DNA from: Aureobasidium sp. EXF-3400
Taxonomy: Eukaryota; Ascomycota; Dothideomycetes; Dothideales; Saccotheciaceae
DNA length: 64,000 nucleotides
NCBI GenBank assembly: GCA_024195585.1
Contig: SWBL01000012.1
Span: 1-64,000 of the forward strand
Direction of reading: 5' to 3'
The notes under the pieces were generated by a model, which worked only from the letters and a program-made list of their open reading frames with translations, was not told the DNA's origin and did no database searches. Of this stretch, positions 19,747 to 32,638 are shown one piece after another. The first letter of the stretch is position 1. Each line of letters starts with the position of its first letter. Position numbers and translations under genes: made by a program.

Positions 19747-21631
19747 GCACTCTTCCTACGTTTTCATGTGTATATGGCGTTCAATCCTGAGGTTAGCGTT
19801 TGGAGCATCATTAAAAGAAGGCGTTGAAGGTTATCATGGCTTGAGGATCTGGCTATTTTCTACTCGGGGCAAGGGTACTGAGGCGATGGCGCTTTTTGGA
19901 AAGTGCAATTGAGCATATGGAGTTTGCTATAGAAGCGGTGTATTGTTCTGGACTAGCATTGGCTTCATCGGCCAAAGCAGGCATTAGTTGTACAAATTTC
20001 TTTCCTCGAATCACAAATTATTCAAACGATCTCGATATCTTCCATGACCCAACACATTTCCCAACATCATTACTTTACTCCCGTGACTCGTCGACCCTTC
20101 CCAGTTCCAGGATCTTTGTGTGGCTTGTTTTAAGGTCGATTTATTGCGCCCAACCACGCATTGAAACAATTCTCCGAGATACGCAATCTATGCCCAGCCG
20201 CCTCCGTCATTCGCATCTGTACCACCACTTGTAGACATCACTCCGCACCCGAGTCAGAGAATCCCTGTTCGTTATCTCTTGCCTACTAAATACCCACGAC
20301 AGAAACAGGCAGCTGACCACTCGACCACTCATCATAGATGACAGCTTTAGCCAAGTACACGGAAGCGAAACCGAGGAGTAAAAGTCCGCGGTGTTTATCC
20401 AAGCCGATGCTTCTCAAGCCAAGCAATTAATATCAACAATACTATCAATCGTCATGAGTCCGTGTGGGAGGGCACGAGCGTCTTGGAAGCCCAACCATCT
20501 CTGTCATCAGCGGCGTTTCTTGCATTCGACAGAGGGCGCATCTTTCATCGTCCGGTTCGCAGCGCAGACTTGACACAGCGGGTGGCTTTCTGTTCTCAGG
20601 ACGAAACTGCGGCAGGGTCTTGGCGGAAGTATACATTAGATGAAAGTGGCGCCGAGAAGCCAGGGGGGTGGAGGCCCCGAGAGAAGGGGGGTTTGTCTGG
20701 TTCCACTCGGGTGGTGGAAGCATGTTTGCCGACGCCAGAGAAGGTTGCTTGCTTGACAGGAGGCTTCATGATTCAGGTTTGCTGATCTTGCTTTGCAGTT
20801 TGATGCTCTGTCAATACAATAGGCGGCACAGTGCTGTATAACGGTTGGAGACAGTTGTTATCCTATCTCAACGATACCGTGAGGTCCACATCATCCTTCC
20901 GTGTAACGTCGTAGCGACTGCAAATGCATGTCGTTGGCAGATGCTGAAACCTCGTTGTGTGCAAATCGATCTCGAAAGTCCCGGACGAACGTCTGCCAAG
21001 ACTGTTTGAGTGCTTGCCGCGTGGAGGGTTGGAGAGGACTTGCGTTGTGGAGCCCTAAGACAACAACCATTACAATACCATCAGATCATCATTTGCTGCT
21101 CTATTCGAAATCATGCAATGTATGAAGTGTCCAGTCGAGTAAATCGAGTCACAAGCATTGGATGGAGGAATACGAGTGGCGCCTTGTCTGCGCGGCATAC
21201 GAGCGCTTGACAGAATGTCGCGAAAGTCCAAATGTTCTTCACGTCGAATCATTGCTGGACCGACTGCCGCACCACTGCATGCTGGGACCCACGATCTCTT
21301 CCTTCTGTCATGCATCCATGCTCTACCCCTAGCATGGACCATTTGTGTGTCTGTCTCTTCTTTGCGGGTCCCTTGGCAATTATTGTATCCTTTCAGTCTC
21401 CCGTGTAGATAGACCATCACTGCCCCAGACCGGAACGCCGTTGCTGAACGTCGACTCCCTATCCCTTTTGCTTAACGGCTTTCTGCGCTTACCTTTCGAT
21501 ACAATAATTGTCAAGAGGACCCCTTCTGATTTTTGCAGCATTCCATCATTCAACTGCTATTCACTCCTTGAACTGTTCACCAGACGGCCTGTGGCCGGTC
21601 GCAAAATTGTCTAATCATTTATACCCACAAT
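19747..21631. other. Intergenic, 1.9 kb
   Basis: No supportable gene. The longest frames are 107-116 codons without motifs. Two runs of six G (20663-20668 and 20686-20691) flank a GGCCCC and could form a local GC-rich hairpin. The last 200 bp are the promoter and 5' UTR of the arylsulfotransferase-like gene. Confidence 0.4.
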
Positions 21632-23683
21632 ATGCTTCCTTTACAACTATTATCCTCAGTGCTCTTGCTGGCAGGGTCAGCATTAGCAGGTCTTGACAAT
21701 GAGACGAGTCCTACACATATTTTCCGCTCGGTAAGTAAGATTAATGGGTGGTACCTGAGGCAAACACTTGTCGCGTGCCGCTTGCAAAGCAGCGATTTCA
21801 AAAGATGACTAACCAGCTTTTCTAAACAGAGACCAGATTTACATGCGCCGATGCTCGAGATGGCTCTGCTAAGGCCGGAGTTGGTCGCACCAGGGTATAT
21901 CATGCTTGCGCCATACCGAAATGTAGATCCTGGCCCTTACATCTATGACAATTGGGGACAACTAGTTTGGTCCGGCGCTGGTTCGAGCGGACCCAAGACT
22001 GCACACGCACCGCATACTTGTGACTACAAAGGGGAGGAGCATCTTTGCTATTTCCAAGGAGAGCAACATCAAGGCTTTGCCCGAGGCCATGGAGTTATTA
22101 TGGACAAACACTACCGTATCGTCAAGACAGTCGAGAGCTCTGGAGCAGGCGCGTCAAGCGATATGCACGAATTCAGGTTGACACCATACTCGAACGGCAC
22201 AACTGCGCTCATGACCGTCTACCAGCCGCGCATGTACGATTTGACAACCAACCCCAAATTCCAGATCAAGGATGGCATGGGATGGATTGTTGAAGGTGTC
22301 TTCCAGGAGATCGAGATTGATACTGGCAGAGTGGTCTTTGAGTGGAGGAGTACAGATCATCTCGATCCTAGCTTGACCTACACGTTCCCAGGACGAACAG
22401 ACACTTCAGGAAACGGGTTGACTGAAAACACTCCTTGGGATTATTTCCACATCAACTCGATCGACAAGAACCGGGACGGCGACTACTTGATCTCCGCTAG
22501 ACACATGGCCGCAATCTATAAGCTTTCTGGTGTCGACGGATCCATCATGTGGGAGATGGGTGGCGCAAACCCAACCTTCCACCAGACCAATTTCAACTTT
22601 TCATCTCAGCATCACGCTCGCTGGGTCAGTGAGAACGAGACTCATACGATCTTGACTTTCTACGACAATGCCAGCAACGGCTTCAACAGAACAGACAAGT
22701 TCTCCCACGGTTATGTTGTTTCAATCGACCATATCGCAAACACTGCAACCATGATCAAGGAGTATGGCGCACCCGAGCCTTCTGGAGGTATGCTTTCAGG
22801 ATCTCAGGGCAACATGCAGATTCTCCCAAATGGCAACGTTCATCTTGGTTGGGGTGAGCATCCATATTTCAGTGAGCACACAGCTGACGGATCACCCGTC
22901 ATGTACGCAAAAGTTGCATATCGTGCTAGCAATGTCATGATCTATCGCTCACACAAGTTTCCCTGGGTTGGCAAGCCATTGACCAAGCCAGCTCTATGGA
23001 CATATTCGAAGACTAACGACGAGAAATCTGGTATGGTCTTTTACGTGTCATGGAACGGAGCAACTGAGGTTACGTTTTGGAACTTCTACGCTAGCGCAAA
23101 CAGAACTGGACCATTCACCTTGGTCGGAAATACCAAGAAGACTGGCTTCGAGACTGTGATGCGCTACAACAACGTCACAACGTGGGGATTCGCAGAGGCT
23201 GTGGACAAGGACGGTAATGCTCTTGAGCGCAGCGTCATCCAGAAGACCTTTGTGCCCAGTGTCACACTCCGCGATCACTGTGATGAGTGGGCTTGTGGTA
23301 GAGCAGAGGCGATCCGCGATGAGGATGCCCACTACGATCCTTACAGCCAAGTCAAACCCGAATACCTCAGTAACAACCGCGGATACGATACAAGCGCATA
23401 TTATGCCGAGTTACCAAAGACCACCGAGCAGGATGTTGCAGAGGAGAAAGAGCAACACCAGCAAGCCGCGAAGGCAAGAATGCTGGTGGGTGTTCTTTGC
23501 GTGACTGCCGGCGTCGGTATTATCATTCTTGCATTGGTCCTCATCCGCAAGCAACTGTCAGGCGCTATGCCTAACTCTTTCGTCAGGAGGATGTCCGATG
23601 TCAGAGACGCCATTAGCATCAGACTGCTAGGCAAAAAGTACGTGCAAGTTGATGAAGAGGAGAAATACTCTGATCGATCTTGA
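21632..23683 (+). CDS. Membrane-anchored arylsulfotransferase (ASST)-like protein
   Basis: Two exons (21632-21730 and 21830-23683) encode 650 residues. Exon 1 is small: ATG 21632, then a signal peptide (MLPLQLLSSVLLLAGSALA) and a short linker. A 99-nt intron (GTAAGT...ACAG, with GACTAAC upstream of the acceptor) leads into RPDLHAPMLEMALLRPELVAPGYIMLAPY. The body is the beta-propeller arylsulfotransferase family, with QGFARGHGVIMDKHYRIV, DYFHINSIDKNRDGDYLISARHMAAIYKL, SSQHHARW, GNMQILPNGNVHLGWGEHP and many N-glycosylation sequons. One transmembrane helix at about 584-605 is followed by a 45-residue basic then acidic cytosolic tail, giving a type I topology. Bacterial ASST moves sulfate between phenols without PAPS; the fungal proteins are uncharacterised and may not be sulfotransferases. 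Confidence 0.85.
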
Positions 23684-24776
23684 ACAACTTGATTTTCTTA
23701 TGTCTTGTCATTTTCTTAATGTTTTCTATTATCACTATATCCAGAGCGAGCATTGGGTTGGAGTTTCCTGGGAATGGTCGAAAAGTTCGCAACTGTTCGA
23801 ACCACGTAGTGTTTTTGTGTTGATTAGCATCTGCTCAGCAAAGTTCTGGGACTTTGTATTTACGATACCAAGAAATGGGTCGAGTCACAATATCGAAAAA
23901 AGACGATCTACATACAAACCCTTGTCTTTGCTTGGTCAACCCTGGGAAATGTGAAACTGTCATGATCCTTGATGACTCTCGCATGTGAAACAACATGTTT
24001 CTTACTATGCGAATCATGATCGTCTTTCGGAGAGAGCCCCTGAACAAGTCATGTCAAGCACATTGAGCGAAGCTCGCTCACGTCCTAGAAGCATAGCACG
24101 GAAATAACAAATGGCAGTTATAATGCCCCTATCGCACACACGGCATACACGTCGTTAAGGCGGCGACGGTATACGTTTGAGGGATCGTGCAAGTTGCTTG
24201 GCGATGGAAGGCGTAAGGTGGCTTTCCAAATGTTTGCGCCTCGACAAACGTTCGTCGGCACAGTACATTAAAGCAGTGGTACGAGTACAACCGAGCCTCT
24301 CTTTTGGCAGAAGGGAATCGATCATGCAAGCGAGTATACGCATCGAGTCGGGGCTTGGCGCGCCTTTTCGGTTTCGGAAAAAGCCCTTGGTTTGCGGCAT
24401 GCCTCAGGAGACTCAACAAGCATCCATGGCTGACAAAAGACGAAGCAAACGTGGAAGGGGGGCGGAGTCTCTGGAAGCCCCACTTGTTGATATGTTCGCT
24501 TGACACGGCGGGCAACAGATGCGCGGCCGGAAAAGAAGGCCTTGGCATGGTGGGAACAGAAGATGAACAAGTTACAGATCAGAATGCGACGAGGTCGATC
24601 TTGGCCGTCATAGGGTTTGGATTTGTATCTTGTGTGCTTGTATCTTTTGCTTTGACTCTTTCTCTCTATATCTATCTGCGAAGGTTGTGAATACGAGGTT
24701 TTGAAGCTCGTATTTAGCCTGCACGTCATCCGGCGTTGGACGAAGTTCTGGGACAACATTGCGTAGGCACTCTAGC
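23684..24776. other. Intergenic, 1.1 kb
   Basis: The 3' flank of the ASST-like gene and the promoter of the transporter gene. Overlapping frames of up to 145 codons on both strands around 24129-24759 have no recognisable domain. Nothing else is seen. Confidence 0.45.
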
Positions 24777-26933
24777 ATGCACCGACACCAGTATAAATCC
24801 GGCCATCTTCGCCAACGATCAAATCACCAGAATGTCGACTTTGCACGTCCGGAACGCGAGGGCGGGGGCTCGCCATTTGGATCGCCGTACATAAGGGAAG
24901 AGGAGGAGAGCTACTTTGAGCGCCAGCTACCCGCACACCAAGATGGACCAAGTAGCGTGCCCACGACACCACGCACTCTCGAGGCAGGCACTGGCACCAC
25001 TCCTGTTCCTGACGTTGCAGATGGCCCTGGTTCACCCTCGAAACCCATCATGCCGCCGCGGTCATCGTCTTTGAGGCCATACCAGCTCAAAACAGATGTC
25101 GGGAGTGCGCCGCAGTTGCCAACCGGAGCCACAACTCCACTGGACAATATACCTACACCAGGACTGGTAACATACCCTCCCGAACCTGCGACATGGAGAA
25201 ACATGCCCAACAAAGGTCAACTCGCCCTGCTTGCTGCCAGTCGCTTCGTCGACTTCTTCCAGATGGCAGCCCTCCAGACATACATGGTACACCAGCTCAA
25301 GAGCTTCGACCCCAGCCAGCCCGACTCCGTCATCTCACATCAGGCAGGTATGCTCCAGGGCAGTTTCACCGCCGCCCAGATCATCACGAGTATTCTCTGG
25401 GGTCGTGCGGCAGACCAGCCAGGAGTAGGCAGGAAACTGGTCCTCAACATTGGAATGCTCGGTACCGCCATTGGATGCATTGGTGTAGGCTTCAGCACCA
25501 GCTATCAACAAGCCGTTGTATGGAGAGTCTTGAGTGGAGCTATCAATGGCACTGTAGGAGCTGCGAGAACCATGGTTGCTGAATGTACTGATAAGCGCTG
25601 GCATCCGCGCGCCTTTTTGCTTCTACCTGCTGCTTTTAATGTTGCCAATGTTTTGGGTCCAAGTAAGCTGAAAACCTGACGTCTGGAATGTGTTTTTTTT
25701 TAAGATGCTAATGTTTATGTGATAGTTCTCAGTGGTCTTCTTGCCGATCCGGTAGCGGCATATCCTCACTTGTTCGGTCCCAACTCGACATTTGGCGGTG
25801 CAGAAGGCATTGCCTGGATGAGAAATCATCCATACGCTGCGCCCAACCTCCTTTGCAGTCTTCTGCTCCTGATCGAAGCACTGCTCTGCACCTTCTTCCT
25901 CGATGAAACTCTCAAAAACTTCACAGAAGTCGACATTGGTCTCTTCAACCCGGTTACCGTTGCCAAAGGTATCTGGAACCGCCTCTATGAGGTCAAGAAC
26001 AAAGGCTACAAACTGGTGGGCGAGACGGCCATGGCTCGAAGAGGTCTCTTGTCTGGCCGTGACGAAGGAAGCATCGAACTTGATCGCATCGCCGATGCCA
26101 ACGAAGCCCGTGAGAGACAGAACTCTCATGCTATTCGCCCCATACAGCGTCTTCCTTTCCGTCGCGTATGGACACCTAACGTTTGCTGGACTCTTCTCTC
26201 CATCGCCATCTTCGACTTCCATATGGGTGCCTTTTCGACCTTGTGGATCTTGTTTTTGTCCACGTCTCGCGAGTTTGTGCCTGGAAACAGCACAGACGGC
26301 AAACCACAAAAGCAAGAAAGAGGCGTGTTCAAGTTTGGAGGCGGTCTCGCCTTTCCACCTCCCACAATCGGGTACGCCATGGCCATTATCGGCTTCATAG
26401 GCATTATCCTGCAATTCGTCCTCTATCCACGCGCCAACGCAAGATTCGGCCTGATGCGCTGTTTCCGGTCTTCTCTTTTCCTATTTCCTCTGGCATATTT
26501 CCTGGCCCCGTATATTGCTCTCATGCCCTCTGACTCTGCATCACCGGCCCCGGCATCGGGATTCTGGATCTGGCTTGGTATTGGTGGTGTCGTGTTTCTT
26601 CAAGTCGCTGCGAGAACGTTCGCTCTTCCTGCTTCGATTCTGTTGCTCAACAATAGTTCCCCTCATCCTTCTGTGCTGGCTACCATTCATGGATTGGGCC
26701 AAGCGGACAGTGCGGCCTTCAGAACCATTGGACCTATTCTTTCTGCCTCTTGGTATGGTACCTGGCTTGAGCGGGGAGTGGTGGGTATGGCGTGGTGGTA
26801 TGTTGCTGCCATCTCGGCTTTGGGTGCAGCGGCGAGCTTCAAAGTCAGAAATGGAAATGGGCATGAGATTATCTTGCCAGGGGAGGAGGAGAGGGCTGAT
26901 GAGCAAGGTCCTGCTGAGCCAGCGAGGAAGTAG
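24777..26933 (+). CDS. Major facilitator superfamily transporter (DHA1/ZIFL-like)
   Basis: Two exons (24777-25662 and 25726-26933) encode 697 residues. The frame is open from a TTG at 24759, but the first ATG is 24777. The 63-nt intron (GTAAGC...ATAG, branch-like TGCTAAT) joins NVLGP to ILSGLLAD. A hydrophilic N-terminus of about 145 residues (His/Arg-rich, then Pro/Ser/Thr-rich) precedes the first helix. Diagnostic motifs are GRAADQPGVGRK (MFS motif A, between helices 2 and 3) and WRVLSGAINGTVG (helix 4). A long central loop holds ETAMARRGLLSGRDEGSIELDR, and a second helical bundle has FWIWLGIGGVVFLQV and a GLGQADSAAFRTIGP helix. It resembles the Zinc-induced-facilitator/YCR023C group of H+ antiporters, probably in the vacuole or plasma membrane. 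The substrate is unknown. Confidence 0.9.
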
Positions 26934-27221
26934 AAAGGAATTGTGTAATAAAAGCGTGTGTTGGCGAGCTTCTGCTGTAAACCACTATCTATTGTCTAGA
27001 AGAGCACGAAAGCCTCTTGTACAGGAAAACATCTTGCAAATCATCATGTTGATATGTCCATCTCACAAAGGTAGAGATCATGAGCCTAGTTTTCTTGATT
27101 GTTTCAAAACGCTTTTGGCTATATAGGTGTTCTTGAATGTTCTTTGATTCATTACTTGCTACTCAAGTATTTTGAATTACACTGTCGTCTCTTATCGGGT
27201 CCATCGTGTTAGCAGATCTAC

Positions 27222-27809
27222 TTACTTACCCAAACAACGACTCCAATGCCACTCACCCTCACCACAGTGAGCACAAAACTTGTATCCACAAGGACACAAC
27301 ATATGAGGACATCCCTCACTCTTTCTCTCACCACCACTTCTCTCCACCATCTGACCGCAATTCTTGCACTGTTTGTAATTTTCACTCTCGCAGAGTTGTA
27401 ATGTTTTCTGCAAAGCTTCGTCAACGCCACACTCACCTTGATGTGCTATTTCTTTACACGACACACAAGTCTTTGCACCACAACTCTGACACCACGCAAC
27501 CTTACCCTGTACATCCGCAACAGGGATAAACATCAAACAAGTCTTGTGCGCACAAAACACACGCAACTTTCCAGGGGTCTCAAAGATTGGGATTTTGGTC
27601 TCGAGGTCAGCGATTAGAGAGTTTGGAAGGTAGGATTTTAAGGTGGCGAAGTTGAGCTTTGAACAGCATTTTGGGGGATAGTGTTCTTCGGAGCGGGAGA
27701 GGGAGAAGGCGGTGATGAGGCAGGGGGTGCACCAGTGACAGCGGCAAGGTAAAGGGATTAGGGGGGTGGAGGACCAGTCTTCGCAGTTTGTGCAGAAGGC
27801 GCCAGACAT
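27222..27809 (-). CDS. Small RBR (RING-IBR-RING) E3 ubiquitin ligase
   Basis: The gene encodes 195 residues from ATG 27809, in one exon as read. It holds a bare RBR module. RING1 is CTNCEDW...LPCRCHWCTPCL. The IBR has FCAHKTCLMF and WCQSCGAKTCVSCKEIAHQGEC. RING2 has CKNCGQMVER followed by GCPHMLCPCGYKFCAHCG, in which the first Cys (KSEGCPHM) occupies the position of the catalytic Cys of Parkin and HHARI. RBR ligases accept ubiquitin on that Cys as a thioester. Most are 300-500 residues or more with accessory domains; this one has almost nothing outside the module. The codons before the stop contain a perfect donor (GGTAAGTAAGT at about 27220-27230), and a CTAAC and AG follow within 39 nt, so the last two residues may be replaced by another short exon. 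It is divergent from the CorA gene (449 bp) and convergent with the MFS gene (288 bp). Confidence 0.87.
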   Translation of the reverse strand: MSGAFCTNCEDWSSTPLIPLPCRCHWCTPCLITAFSLSRSEEHYPPKCCSKLNFATLKSYLPNSLIADLETKIPIFETPGKLRVFCAHKTCLMFIPVADVQGKVAWCQSCGAKTCVSCKEIAHQGECGVDEALQKTLQLCESENYKQCKNCGQMVERSGGERKSEGCPHMLCPCGYKFCAHCGEGEWHWSRCLGK

Positions 27810-28258
27810 TAGTGATTGTCTTGTTTTCTGTTGTAAGCGGAATGCGTGTATGGAGACCCTTTTGGGTGCCTCTACTTAAGAGGGTTATGTAGATATGTCA
27901 TGCACAAAGACTGTACCGCCTATAAGAAAGACAAAGCAATCCATGTGATAGTAGACAAAGAAATGATTGGCCCAGTGAATGAAAGAGTGGCTGTTGATTC
28001 ATATCCTTTGTCAAAACGTACTTTCGATGAAGAGGAAGGAGCGACATACGTGCTCGTGTGCTTACAAACCGGATTGGGAAGGCAGCCAAGAGATATTGGG
28101 CACGGACAAAAACGGCAGCTACGTCACCTTTCGAGACGCACAGACGTAGGTTGTGGAGAGAATGGATGGGAGATGGAATTGACGGACGGCTGGTGATGCG
28201 CTGACTTTTTCTCGACTCGAGCACACACACGCATCCTTTGGACGACATCTAGGAACCG
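27810..28258. promoter_or_regulatory. Shared promoter region of RBR ligase and CorA-like transporter genes
   Basis: 449 bp separate two divergent start codons. I see no strong named motif. A 116-codon frame on each strand has no homology signs. Confidence 0.4.
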
Positions 28259-30903
28259 ATGGATCCGCGCAATTCAATTGCAGACATTGCCGGTCCGGCG
28301 GCCATGGCAAAGCCCAAGGCTCCGCAAAAGTCGTACGCTTCAGCGCTGGGCGACGAAGCGAGCTCGACTCGAGACGGCACAGCCAACTCTACCGCTGGTG
28401 GCAGCAAGAAGAAGCGCCATCGCGCTGGAAAGAAGCGTCGCAACCGCAGGCAGAGCTTTGCTGCTCCCTCAGAGTCGACCGTGGCCGAACGCGATGACGA
28501 TCAGAACCAGCGACCGACTCTAACATCCAACCGACCATCGGCCACACAAACCAGCTTCTACCGTCTCAAGTCGGCCGCACGCAGCAACACCAGTCTCGAA
28601 AGCGACGCCCTTCTCGATCACCGCGATCACCAACCCATCCGTCCTCGTCGAGGAAGCATCCAACAGCCATCAAGAAACGCCGCTGGTCTCTTCCCCCGCA
28701 ACCATCGCAATTCGCAACATGGCATTTCACAGTCGAGTCCCGTGAAGCCCCGCCATGCCCACTACAGCGACGACGATGATGAAGAAGCCGTGACTGACCG
28801 TACCCCCCTAATCTCGCAATCCTACTACGACCGACCTCCGATTGAACGCAACAGATCAGGCCATCGTGCCTACGGTGGCACTCGCCGCAGACAGTCGGCC
28901 ACTTCCCACACATCCAGCAAGCGAGCTAGATACCCGAGCGGCAGTGATGATGACTACGATGTCAACAATCCTCCGTCTATGCCAGGTTCCCCTAAGCTGG
29001 GTACCCTCAACGATGTCATGATTGCTCAGGAATTCTCAGGCTCTCCCTCGTCCGAGAATCATGATGCCATTATCAACATCGACCGTGACAACAACTCAGA
29101 CCGCCACCCTTCTTCCTCACCACCTACCCCATCTGCCGAGGCCCGCAGACGTACACTTGCCAACCTTGCCGAGAACGACGTTTGCTATCCTGGCCACATT
29201 GCCGAGTCAGAGCTTGGTGAAGATGACATGACACCTACCGATCAAGGCCACCGTCGCACTAGTCGTCGTAGACGCCACCGACAATGGCCTGATCTTGATG
29301 TCTTGGATGAATGGAGTCGTATCGAGAAGGAAGAGAGGGACCACACCGAGCAGATTCGCTCGAAAAAGATTAGTGAGCCCGTCATGGTCGGTGGCCGTCT
29401 GCGACCCGCAAAGACCCAATGGCATCGGGAAGAAGACGACGCTCCATACCGCTATACCTACTTCAACGAAACCTTTGATGGCACCATCCATAGCAGGACT
29501 ATCTCCGAGCTCTGTCAATTTGGTGCTACCTTCCGTGAGCTCTTCAACCCCGAACCACCAGAGCTCAGTGATGAAAGCAGCTCCGACGAAGAAGACCATC
29601 CTGCGCCAGAAGCTCCGTCAGGCCGAGAATCTAGGCTTAGTTCAATTGCTGGTGATGGAAAGGGCCCCGATCGCTCAGCCTCTGCCACACCTGCTCAATC
29701 TCGACCGCGTATGCCCAAGGAAAAACGTTATGGTCCTCGCCCTACATTCTGGCTTGACGTCCTTAGCCCTACTGAGACAGAGATGAAGATCCTCGCCAAG
29801 TCCTTCGGTATTCATCAACTTACTGTCGAGGATATCATGATGCAAGAGCCTCGTGAGAAGGTCGAGCTGTTCCAAAGCTACTACTTCGTCAACTACCGCA
29901 GTTTTGAGCAAGACAAGGATAACGAGGAATACATGGAGCCCGTCAACATGTATGTTGTCGTCTTCAAAGACGGTGTCATCAGCTTCCACTTTTCCATGAC
30001 ACCTCACCCTGCCAATGTCCGCCGTCGCATTCGTCAACTTAACGATTACATGTCTCCGACAGCAGACTGGATTTCCTATGCCATCATTGATGACATCACA
30101 GATGTGTATGCTCCATTGGTCCAAGTCATTGAAGATGAGGTAGACGAGATTGATTACGAAATCCTTGCTCTACATTCGTCCGATGAAAATTCAGACGACA
30201 AGGCCAAAAATAGTGCAAAGGCCAAGGAGCTTGAGTACGAAAAGATGAACAAGGTTGCCGGGAGCGATACCCAATCCGAAAAGGGAGAGCGTACGGCTGG
30301 CGATAGTGGCGGCGACATGCTCCGACGCGTCGGAAACTGCAGAAAGAAGGTTATGAGTCTTTACCGTCTCCTTGGTAACAAAGCAGATGTTATCAAGGGT
30401 TTTGCCAAAAGGTGTAACGAGCATTGGGAAGTTGCACCAAGGTCCGAGATTGGTTTGTACCTCGGCGATATCCAAGATCATGTCGCAACCATGACAGGCA
30501 ATTTGTCTCATTACGAAAAGTGAGTTCCAAATGAAGATCACTGCCCCGATCGAAATTACTGACAGTGTCTAGTCTACTCTCGAGAGCGCACGGCAACTAC
30601 CTTGCTCAAATCAACATCCGAATGAACGAGCGTGCAGAGCAAACCAATGATGTTCTCGGCAAGCTCACTGTTCTGGGTACCATCGTTCTTCCTATGAATA
30701 TCGTTACCGGAATGTGGGGAATGAACACAAAGGTAGGCTATATTAATTGCATGTCCCGATCAAGGATCAGATACTGATCAGCTACACAGGTGCCTGGGCA
30801 AGATGGCGAAGATTTGACCTGGTTTTGGGGCCTCACAGCTGGCCTGTTCGCTTTTGGAATGATCAGTTATTTCATTGCCAAAAGAGTCTACGGCATCGTT
30901 TGA
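28259..30903 (+). CDS. MNR2: CorA-family magnesium transporter, Mnr2/Alr type
   Basis: Three exons (28259-30519, 30573-30732, 30790-30903) encode 844 residues. The small last exons carry the membrane part and would be lost without splicing (GTGAGT...CTAG and GTAGGC...ACAG). The first ~480 residues are hydrophilic and probably disordered, with a basic cluster KKKRHRAGKKRRNRR near the start and acidic/Ser runs. The CorA cytosolic domain starts near RYGPRPTFWLDVLSPTETE and includes HQLTVEDIMMQEPREKVE. The signature GMN lies in TGMWGMNTKVPGQ between the two transmembrane helices (LGKLTVLGTIVLPMNIV and FWGLTAGLFAFGMISYF), and the protein ends right after the second helix. In yeast, Mnr2 releases Mg2+ from the vacuole and Alr1/2 import it; the long charged N-terminus is typical of both, so the location is inferred. 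Confidence 0.93.
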
Positions 30904-32551
30904 GATTGTCTATGCGCTCTCAACCAGAACATGTACAGGGGATATTCACATCGTTGAATAGTCCGCACGACTATGCGTCTGCATATTCAAGGATTGCAGC
31001 GAATTGACGGTGTCACCAAGGCCGGAATAGGCAGTCTGCAAGCCACGTACCAACTAACGGATGCGTTGATGCCCTGTATACAACCAGGACGCATACTACA
31101 GACGTGTGGAGTTTTCTTTTCTTCAGGGGTCTCTTTTTTAAACCTAGGTATTACTATCAATCCTATGACGAATCACATCAACGCTGAGCATCGCGTTGCA
31201 GCAACAATAGTCAGCTGGTCGACATTTCTCTTGTCCTGATGCGTCCACAAGCAGGCTATCACAAACTGTCATGCATGGAGGTTACGTATTAGGTCGAGCG
31301 ATTCGACAAGGTTGACGTGCAGCAGACGGCCTAAGAGAATCTGACTCAGGTCTCATCGTGTTGTCCCTCTTCGGACAGCCAGTGTTCTTGATTGGCTCAT
31401 GCCGGCACATCATCTATCACACGAGTGCCGAGAGCCTCATGTCAATCCCCTCAATCAATCTAACAGAACGCCCTAGGGCGATCACACAGGGCTGGCGCCT
31501 GAGCGATGCCCACTTAGACATGGATGAAACGCATCCGCGCTGCACCTGTGACAGTCGGTGGGACACGAAGTAGACGTATAAATACCGGCCGTGGGGCACC
31601 AGAAAACGATCTGCTTGCCTTGTGCTGTAAATCTTCTCGGGCAGGCGCGGTCCGCAGGCTGTAGTTTCGTGATATGCAAGCCATGCTCCGGGCCCGAAGC
31701 TTCGGGCCACTGATCTGCAGCCACACGGAGGATTATCTCGACGCTCCATCCAATGCCTTTGTACCATCCTGTCTATCATCCTTGCACGCAAAACAAGAAC
31801 ACGCAAGTCTTCATGTCGGGGGCCCAACGCTTCGGTTTAGCTGCATGTCGCACGTCGACAGTGCTCAAAGCTGACAAAAAAAGAGCAGTGACCATGATAT
31901 GGTGAAGACCAATCTAGATTAGACCACTCTATACAGCCCAAATCGGTTGAGGCTAACACTCCATGCGGCACAGCGATCCATCTACCGTGACAGGGTCGGG
32001 AATCAAATCTTCGGATCCTGGGACAGACATTAGCATCTGGTCCCAGACCTACGGTTCGAGTACCAAAACAGAGAGCATCTGGAGCGGCAGTCCCTATCCG
32101 AATGGCTGTTATTCTCTACGTAACGCCTTCTTTTGCAGGCCTCTGTTACGGAAGATGTTTAGCGTGCACCTAGCAGACATGCCTATTTTCACCTTGGCAG
32201 GCATTGCAATTGGTTCAACATTACCAGAAATCATGCAAGAAGAAGAAATGTCTTACGCTCGCTGTCGGCGATTTTCTCCTGAGGCTACCGAGAGTTTACC
32301 TCGCTCATGTTTCGGGGTTCATGCGTCCTTTTGATTCGATGCCTAGACCCCCGAGTGCCCTTCAACATTCTCACATTCGTCAGGGTGCGTTCACACTGGC
32401 TGTCGTTCGTGTACCACCGTGCAGTGCAGGAAAACTGGGCTTTCCACCATCCGTATCCACACAGAAGCCACCGACCAACTCATCGGCTTATATCCTCTCC
32501 TGATCCTCTCTCATTGCGTGATATAGGGTTGGTGTACATTATACTTTTCCC
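30904..32551. other. Intergenic, 1.65 kb
   Basis: The CorA-like gene's 3' flank and DNA upstream of the zinc-cluster gene. Frames reach 136 codons on the minus strand (31417-31827), with Arg/Cys-rich sequence and no motif. No gene is called. Confidence 0.45.
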
Positions 32552-32638
32552 ATGATTCTCAGTCCAACCATCAAAACGGAGATCAAGTCATCGATACATT
32601 CGATACCCTCGTATCTCCTCGTACAGCCTTATCAGCAA

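Noticed and set aside
27177..27229. Extra 3' exon for the RBR ligase via a 39-nt intron
   Set aside because: Strong donor and CTAAC, but the intron would be shorter than the other introns accepted here; noted as an alternative, not annotated.
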